A stretch of 64,000 nucleotides of DNA, taken from Caldifarciminota bacterium UBA5631. GTDB lineage: Bacteria; Hydrothermota; Hydrothermia; UBA1063. Within the stretch, counting starts at the first letter, position 1. Each line of letters begins with the position of its first letter. The stretch covers positions 114,053 to 178,052 of the forward strand of contig DIJZ01000022.1 of the NCBI GenBank assembly GCA_002421425.1, read 5' to 3'. The translations under genes were made by a program, and so were the position numbers. Shown piece by piece: positions 59,805-64,000 of the stretch. A model generated the notes under the pieces. It searched no databases. It had not been told where the DNA came from and saw only the letters and a list, made by a program, of their open reading frames with translations.

Positions 59805-60654
59805 TGTTACCCCTCTTTATTGATTCGATAAATCTGCGAACAGCATCCCTCCATTCGGGCATAGAGAAACCTGTTTCTTTTTCAAACTTTGAGGAATCAA
59901 GGACTGTAAAAAGCGGTCTTCGGGCAGGAGATGGGAAGTCTTCAGCCCTTGCAGGAAGCAGTTCTCCGTTCCAACCTGATTCTCTCAGGATTTCCGTTGC
60001 CCATTCAAAACGGCTGCAGTAGCCCCTATTTGTCAGGTGATAAAGTCCGTACTTTCCTTTAAGAATAAGTTCCATTATTGCCTTAGCGGCGTCTACTGTG
60101 TATGTGGGGGAGTTAATCTGGTCTGTTGCAACTTTGATGGTAGTTTCTCTTTGGGACATTTCCAGAAGTTTGAGTGGAAAGTTACTTCGTCCAGTTCCAA
60201 ATAGCCAGCTGACTCTAATGATGAAATACCTCTGCATTATATCCATTATATGAAGTTCGCCTTCCAGTTTGCTCTTCCCGTAAGTGTTTATGGGATTCGG
60301 CTGGTCATTCGTGGTATAGGGAGCTCCTTTTGTGCCATCAAATACGTAGTCAGTGCTGAAGTGCACGAGGATAGCCCCTACTTCCCTTGAGCATTCAGCG
60401 AGATTTCGCACCGCTAAGGAGTTTACTCTAAAAGCAACATCAGGCTCAAGTTCTGCCCTGTCCACGTTGTTATACGCAGTGCAGTTTAAAACAATATCAG
60501 GTTTCAAATTCTTCATAGTATCTCTTACGGCAGAATGATCAGTAATTTCGATATCTTCGTGAGATAGCGCCACGAATGGTAATCTTTGTTTCTTGACTTC
60601 TTTCAAGACCTCTCTACCAAGTTGTCCCGTTGAGCCAAAAATCAAAAATTTCAT
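59794..60654 (-). CDS. rmlD: dTDP-4-dehydrorhamnose reductase
   Basis: 286 aa. Rossmann motif FGSTGQLGREVLKEV, CTAYNNVDRAE, FSTDYVFDGTKGAPYTTND, and the catalytic Tyr-Lys in TYGKSKLEGE. It reduces dTDP-4-dehydrorhamnose to dTDP-L-rhamnose for envelope polysaccharide. It overlaps rmlC by 4 nt and the CapD-like gene by 11 nt. rmlA and rmlB are not in the window. Confidence 0.94.
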   Translation of the reverse strand: MKFLIFGSTGQLGREVLKEVKKQRLPFVALSHEDIEITDHSAVRDTMKNLKPDIVLNCTAYNNVDRAELEPDVAFRVNSLAVRNLAECSREVGAILVHFSTDYVFDGTKGAPYTTNDQPNPINTYGKSKLEGELHIMDIMQRYFIIRVSWLFGTGRSNFPLKLLEMSQRETTIKVATDQINSPTYTVDAAKAIMELILKGKYGLYHLTNRGYCSRFEWATEILRESGWNGELLPARAEDFPSPARRPLFTVLDSSKFEKETGFSMPEWRDAVRRFIESIKRGNNAN

Positions 60655-61214
60655 TTTGCGTGATAGTAAAAATCTATGTCTGCATCCTTCAAAAACGGCA
60701 GAGTTTCATCCCTCACGGACAAGATCGGATCGGAAATAGGCCACGAGATATCTATATCAGGATCATTCCATCTTATTCCTCGCTCATTCTCAGGATCGTA
60801 AAAGGAAGAGACTCGGTAAAGGACAGTGGCAGCATCACTGAGGACGCAGAATCCGTGAGCAAAACCCTCTGGAACGAAAAGCTGTAATTTATTTTTGCTG
60901 GATAGAACTAACCCAACCCACTTCCCAAAAGTCGGAGAGCCCCTCCTTATATCTACCGCGACGTCAAAAATCTCTCCATCGACAACCTGAACAAGTTTTG
61001 CCTGACTTGAAATTCTCTTCTGATAGTGAAGTCCTCTGAGAACGCCCTTCTTTGAAAATGAAATATTTTCCTGAACGAATCTCACTTTTAATTCATCGTA
61101 AAACTGGTCTTCTCGGTAGACCTCCATGAAGTATCCTCTTGAATCCTCAAATATCCGAGGCTCAATGAGTACAATCTCGGGAATTTCGAGATTTAGAAAC
61201 TTAAAACTACTCAT
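60651..61214 (-). CDS. rmlC: dTDP-4-dehydrorhamnose 3,5-epimerase
   Basis: 187 aa from ATG 61214; a longer in-frame start reaches into the neighbouring nuclease gene. Cupin fold with the family motifs FEDSRGYFMEVYRE, VQENISFSKKGVLRGLHYQ (catalytic His), VDIRRGSPTFGKW, VPEGFAHGFCVL. It epimerises C3 and C5 of the 4-keto sugar before RmlD. The ATG lies 6 nt after TATAAT and lacks a Shine-Dalgarno, so a leaderless mRNA is likely. Confidence 0.94.
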   Translation of the reverse strand: MSSFKFLNLEIPEIVLIEPRIFEDSRGYFMEVYREDQFYDELKVRFVQENISFSKKGVLRGLHYQKRISSQAKLVQVVDGEIFDVAVDIRRGSPTFGKWVGLVLSSKNKLQLFVPEGFAHGFCVLSDAATVLYRVSSFYDPENERGIRWNDPDIDISWPISDPILSVRDETLPFLKDADIDFYYHAK

Positions 61215-61220
61215 GTTATT

Positions 61221-61226
61221 ATTATA
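61221..61226 (-). promoter_or_regulatory. rmlC -10 box, leaderless type
   Basis: Minus strand TATAAT (61221-61226), 6 nt (AATAAC), ATG at 61214. No good -35 hexamer is present at 16-18 nt, so an activator or only weak activity is possible. Confidence 0.5.
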
Positions 61227-61248
61227 ACCCAAAGGCCCTGGAGGGTTT

Positions 61249-62022
61249 CTAAATTGATCTAATGAACGTCGATATAATTTTCTCAAAAAGTTTCACAGTA
61301 GCAATGAGGTCGTATAGATTGTGGCGGGCAACGATCTCAAGGAACATCATATTGCCTGTATTTTCGTATTGCTTTATTAAGGAAGGAATCATTGATGAGG
61401 GTATATCAAATTCTCTATTGTAGTCGTTTATGTTACACTCAAGGACTTTCAGCTTTCGCGATGAGAACACATCTTTCCAGAGTTCCCTGGCATACGGAAG
61501 GAGATCTACGTGTAAAGAAGGTTCCAAGAAAGGAACAGAATGAAATTCGCACCTTCCTTTCAAAAAAGGGAGGTCAAAAGCAGATCCATTAAAGGTTATC
61601 ACAGTTTTATCCCTTATGGTTTCCGTCACCCACTTCAATAGTCGTTTTTCTTTGTTCTCCGTTTTTGCTATGAACTGTGTTGCCCTGGAATATTCTGAGC
61701 CCGGGAAGAGGGTACCTGCCATAAAGATCGGGACATTTCTTAATAGCCCGTGGGTCTCCAAATCAAGGAATACGATTTCTTCGTAACTTAGGTTGTTTAT
61801 CGAAAGCAGCGCTTTCCAGGATTTTGTTCCAGTTCTCTTACTTTTCTTGTCTTCGAAGCTCACATCGTGGATCTTCGTTCTTTTGAGGGGAACTCTAACT
61901 AGATAGTTTGTTATTAGATACCCATGAAATTTCTCAGATTCGATAACCTCAAAGGACCTATCAGCGGCTGATTTGTCGATCAGTTCTCTTAATGCACTCT
62001 CAAGTAGTTTCTTCTTTGTCAT
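61249..62022 (-). CDS. RNase H-like 3'-5' exonuclease (YprB-type)
   Basis: 257 aa. Exonuclease motifs: FLDLETHG (Asp-Glu pair), ITFNGSAFDLPFL, HVDLLPYARELW, and HNLYDLIATVKLF. This is the RNase_H_2/YprB group of DEDD exonucleases acting on DNA or RNA. The substrate is unknown. It starts inside the 3' end of the TPR gene (23-nt overlap), so the two share a transcript. Confidence 0.87.
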   Translation of the reverse strand: MTKKKLLESALRELIDKSAADRSFEVIESEKFHGYLITNYLVRVPLKRTKIHDVSFEDKKSKRTGTKSWKALLSINNLSYEEIVFLDLETHGLLRNVPIFMAGTLFPGSEYSRATQFIAKTENKEKRLLKWVTETIRDKTVITFNGSAFDLPFLKGRCEFHSVPFLEPSLHVDLLPYARELWKDVFSSRKLKVLECNINDYNREFDIPSSMIPSLIKQYENTGNMMFLEIVARHNLYDLIATVKLFEKIISTFIRSI

Positions 62023-62836
62023 CTGGGTTTAATAAACGGAGGAGGATCTCTGTTTCCTTTTTCGCTTCTTCGAATCTTCCCATTTTGAGGTAAATGTTAC
62101 TGAGAATTGCGTGGAAGACAGAGTTCTCCGGTTCAACTTCAATTGCCTTCTGGATTTCTTCTGCGGCTTTTTCGTACTGCTCAGAGTCATAGTAGATCAG
62201 GCAAAGATCTGCTCGTGCTTGAGCAAATTGATGATCTAATTCTATGGCCTTCTGAAGTTCCTTTACACTTTCGTCATAGTCGCCCGTTTCGTAGAGCATT
62301 ACTGCGAGATTGTCGTGAAGTTCAGCATTATCAGGGTCAAGGGAAATACCTTCCCGCATCGTTTTTAATGCCTCTTCCATTTTCTCTGCCTGGAAAAGGC
62401 ATAGAGCCAGGTCGTTATAAAGAGCGGTATCAAAAGGGTCTATTTCAAGGGCCTCTCTGTACTCAATAATGGCTTTTTCAAAGTCTCCTGCCTCGAAATA
62501 AAGGTCCCCAAGGTCTGCGCTAACATTTATAGCCTTACCTAATAAAGGCTTTACCTCAAGGAAAATCTTCTCAGCCTCTTCAAAATTTCCAACACCGTAC
62601 ATCGCTTTCCCTTTGAGGTACAAAGTAAATGGGTCTTTTGCAATACTCAGGGCTTTGTCCAACACGCTTGCAGCATCGTCAAATTCTTGAAGATCAAGTA
62701 GCAGAAGTCCAAAGTCCCTCAGAATTTGGGGAATGTCTGGTTTTTCAGTTAACGCTTTTTGAAAATACTCCTTAGCTTGTTTCAGATTGCCATGGGCGTG
62801 AAGCTCTTTGGCAATCTCGTAATTTTTATTATCCAT
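62000..62836 (-). CDS. TPR-repeat protein
   Basis: 278 aa, no signal peptide, at least seven tandem 34-residue TPR units (GNLKQAKEYFQKALTEKP, GDFEKAIIEYREALEIDP, EKMEEALKTMREGISLDP, GDYDESVKELQKAIELDH, EQYEKAAEEIQKAIEVEP, GRFEEAKKETEILLRLL). A cytoplasmic protein-protein scaffold. It starts with a leaderless-type promoter and runs into the YprB-like nuclease gene, which may be its partner. Confidence 0.93.
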   Translation of the reverse strand: MDNKNYEIAKELHAHGNLKQAKEYFQKALTEKPDIPQILRDFGLLLLDLQEFDDAASVLDKALSIAKDPFTLYLKGKAMYGVGNFEEAEKIFLEVKPLLGKAINVSADLGDLYFEAGDFEKAIIEYREALEIDPFDTALYNDLALCLFQAEKMEEALKTMREGISLDPDNAELHDNLAVMLYETGDYDESVKELQKAIELDHQFAQARADLCLIYYDSEQYEKAAEEIQKAIEVEPENSVFHAILSNIYLKMGRFEEAKKETEILLRLLNPDDKEETT

Positions 62837-62842
62837 TGTGTA

Positions 62843-62871
62843 ATTTTAAATTTTACATCGCGTATTAGCAA
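62843..62871 (-). promoter_or_regulatory. promoter of the TPR-nuclease operon, leaderless type
   Basis: Minus strand TTGCTA (62866-62871), 17-nt spacer, TAAAAT (62843-62848), 6 nt (TACACA), ATG at 62836. The last 16 nt are identical to those at gatA. Confidence 0.6.
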
Positions 62872-62878
62872 AAACAGT

Positions 62879-62906
62879 TTGATTTATTTTAAAGTTGTAA
62901 TATAAT
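62879..62906 (+). promoter_or_regulatory. ferritin gene promoter
   Basis: TTGATT (62879-62884), 16-nt spacer, TATAAT (62901-62906), leader with AGGAGG before ATG 62931. Divergent from the TPR promoter. Confidence 0.6.
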
Positions 62907-62930
62907 TAAAATAAAATAGGAGGTGTTAAG

Positions 62931-63419
62931 ATGCTAAGCAAGAAGATGGAAGAAGCGCTGAATCGTCAGATTAACGAGGAAGTCTATTCAGCATTCCTCT
63001 ACCTATCAATGGCGTCGTACTTTGCCAATCTGAACCTAATGGGATTCTACAATTGGCTTTATGTCCAGTTTCATGAGGAAATGGAGCATGCGAAGAAGTT
63101 TTTGAATTACATTATAGAAAGGGGTGGAAGAGTCATTCTTTCGGAGATAAAGAAGCCACAACTGGAGTGGCAATCACCGCGGGATGCATTTGAAGCGGTT
63201 CTGAAGCATGAGAAGTACATAACTTCGAAAATATACGAGCTAGTTGATATTGCGGAAAGCGAAAAGGACAGAGCCACCTTTGCAATGCTACAATGGTTCG
63301 TAAATGAGCAGGTGGAAGAAGAAGCCCATGCAGCGGAAATCCTCGCAAAACTTGAGATGATAGGGGATCACAAGCAGGGTCTCCTGATGCTGGATAGGGA
63401 GCTCTCTGCGCGGAAGTAG
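62931..63419 (+). CDS. ftnA: ferritin
   Basis: 162 aa, non-haem ferritin. Ferroxidase-centre residues are in NEEVYSAFLYLSMASYF, the HEEMEHAKKF motif, and the later glutamates, with QVEEEAHAAEIL. It oxidises Fe2+ and stores iron in a 24-mer shell. Own promoter and strong ribosome-binding site. An AEC transporter gene follows by 24 nt. Confidence 0.95.
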   Translation: MLSKKMEEALNRQINEEVYSAFLYLSMASYFANLNLMGFYNWLYVQFHEEMEHAKKFLNYIIERGGRVILSEIKKPQLEWQSPRDAFEAVLKHEKYITSKIYELVDIAESEKDRATFAMLQWFVNEQVEEEAHAAEILAKLEMIGDHKQGLLMLDRELSARK

Positions 63420-63443
63420 TCAGGTTTTAGAAGAGCGAAATAC

Positions 63444-64000
63444 ATGTTCAGTACGAGCATTCAAATTGCTTTTATTGTAGTTCTAGCATTTTTTTTCAGA
63501 TTCTTGAAGGTTTTCAGGGAGGGGGACGAAGCTGTATTGAATTCATACGTATATTACGTGGCACTACCGTCTTTTCTCTTTCTTGAGCTTAATACAATGA
63601 AATTTAACGCTCTTTCTATGAAAATTGTTGTAATTACTTTGCTCTCTATGCTTATAGTCGTCGTATTATTCTGGATTATTCAGCGAATCTTCAGACTGGA
63701 TAGGCGAATATTTTCGATCCTCTCACTGAGCTCTGTTTTTGGGAGCACGGCCTTCTTTGGAATTCCTTTCGTAACCTTTTCGTACCCACAACCTGAATTT
63801 CTGCAGCTTACGGCTTTAATTGCTTCTGTTTCAGGAGTTGTGGGTCTTTCTATCGTCGTTGTTCTTCTTGAACTGGAAATTGCGGGGAAGCTCGCCTTCA
63901 AGGATCTGGTAAGGATACTCTTGAAAAGATTCGCAAGGAATCCGCTGATTATTTCAATCCTGCTGGGTTTAACAACTAACTTGGCTGGGATACGGCTTGG
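63444..64000 (+). CDS. AEC-family transporter, 3' truncated by the window edge
   Basis: The frame from ATG 63444 (MFSTSIQIAFIVVLAFFFRF) stays open to base 64000 (185 codons visible). Hydrophobic helices, the motif YVYYVALPSFLFLEL, and SSVFGSTAFFGIPFV match the auxin efflux carrier (AEC) family of putative organic-anion permeases. The substrate is unknown. The C-terminal half lies outside the window. It may be co-transcribed with ferritin. Confidence 0.85.
   Translation, partial: MFSTSIQIAFIVVLAFFFRFLKVFREGDEAVLNSYVYYVALPSFLFLELNTMKFNALSMKIVVITLLSMLIVVVLFWIIQRIFRLDRRIFSILSLSSVFGSTAFFGIPFVTFSYPQPEFLQLTALIASVSGVVGLSIVVVLLELEIAGKLAFKDLVRILLKRFARNPLIISILLGLTTNLAGIRL

Noticed and set aside
1..64000. 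CRISPR arrays, insertion sequences, prophage or integrase genes
   Set aside because: No regularly spaced direct repeats, transposase or integrase motifs were seen on either strand.

Overview
The window (64 kb, moderately AT-rich) carries about 65 protein genes and one tRNA gene, densely packed and with short overlaps. It comes from a Gram-negative (diderm) bacterium: it encodes lipid A genes (lpxD, an lpxC-fabZ fusion, lpxA), apolipoprotein N-acyltransferase, a LolA-like protein with FtsX-type permeases, and outer-membrane beta-barrels. The lpxC-fabZ fusion, C-terminal sorting-like domains on secreted proteins, an Omp28-like/TlpA/beta-barrel cassette and a tungsten-type aldehyde:ferredoxin oxidoreductase suggest an anaerobic member of the FCB group or a neighbouring candidate phylum (WOR-3/Hydrothermae-like). 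That placement is inference; no rRNA is present.

Layout. 1-9.4 kb is cell-envelope accessory DNA: a truncated GGDEF gene, an Omp28-like lipoprotein/sorting-domain protein/TlpA/beta-barrel operon, and a convergent operon for an ABC transporter (ATPase, two permeases), a LolA-like protein and another barrel. The ATPase gene and the adjacent secreted-protein gene carry three apparent homopolymer frameshifts. 9.9-13.2 kb has a small Cys-rich protein, the dinB operon with a palindromic operator, and gatB. 13.3-21.3 kb is one long operon: DUF3467, truA, transaldolase, an MCE protein, radA, a PIN/TRAM protein, nicotinate phosphoribosyltransferase, purN, purH. 21.3-35.9 kb has DUF1614, tsaB, an AOR gene, gatA, a 1,077-aa secreted OB-fold repeat protein, lnt, an orphan solute-binding protein, cysS, gpsA, plsY and a K+ channel. 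36.0-40.7 kb is the lipid A operon (HAD phosphatase, lpxD, lpxC-fabZ, lpxA, Gfo/Idh oxidoreductase). 40.6-53.5 kb runs leftward: metG/TPR/SpoIID/GH15, ftsK/alkyltransferase-like/rubrerythrin-like, PiT and its DUF47 partner, and a sigma54 activator with a degenerate GGDEF domain. 53.6-64 kb has gcvT, HU, a tiny basic protein, a phosphodiesterase, tRNA-Arg, two aminotransferase-fold genes, MntP, an rml/CapD sugar operon, a nuclease, a TPR protein, ferritin and a truncated AEC transporter.

The most striking global signal is promoter architecture. Intergenic regions repeatedly show TTGAnn-N17-TAnAAT promoters. For many first genes of operons (gatB, gatA, cysS, plsY, ftsK, a TPR gene, rmlC; near variants for metG, the HAD gene and the dinB operon) the -10 hexamer ends about 6 nt before the ATG, so the predicted mRNA is leaderless. 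Other first genes (gcvT, HU, AOR, ferritin, DUF3467) have a normal leader with a strong Shine-Dalgarno. Other leads are the DegT-family protein lacking its PLP lysine, the sigma54 activator that keeps a c-di-GMP I-site but has lost the GGDEF catalytic site, two hairpins with reversed T/A flanks placed just before start codons, and a tRNA-Arg with a G3:U70 pair.
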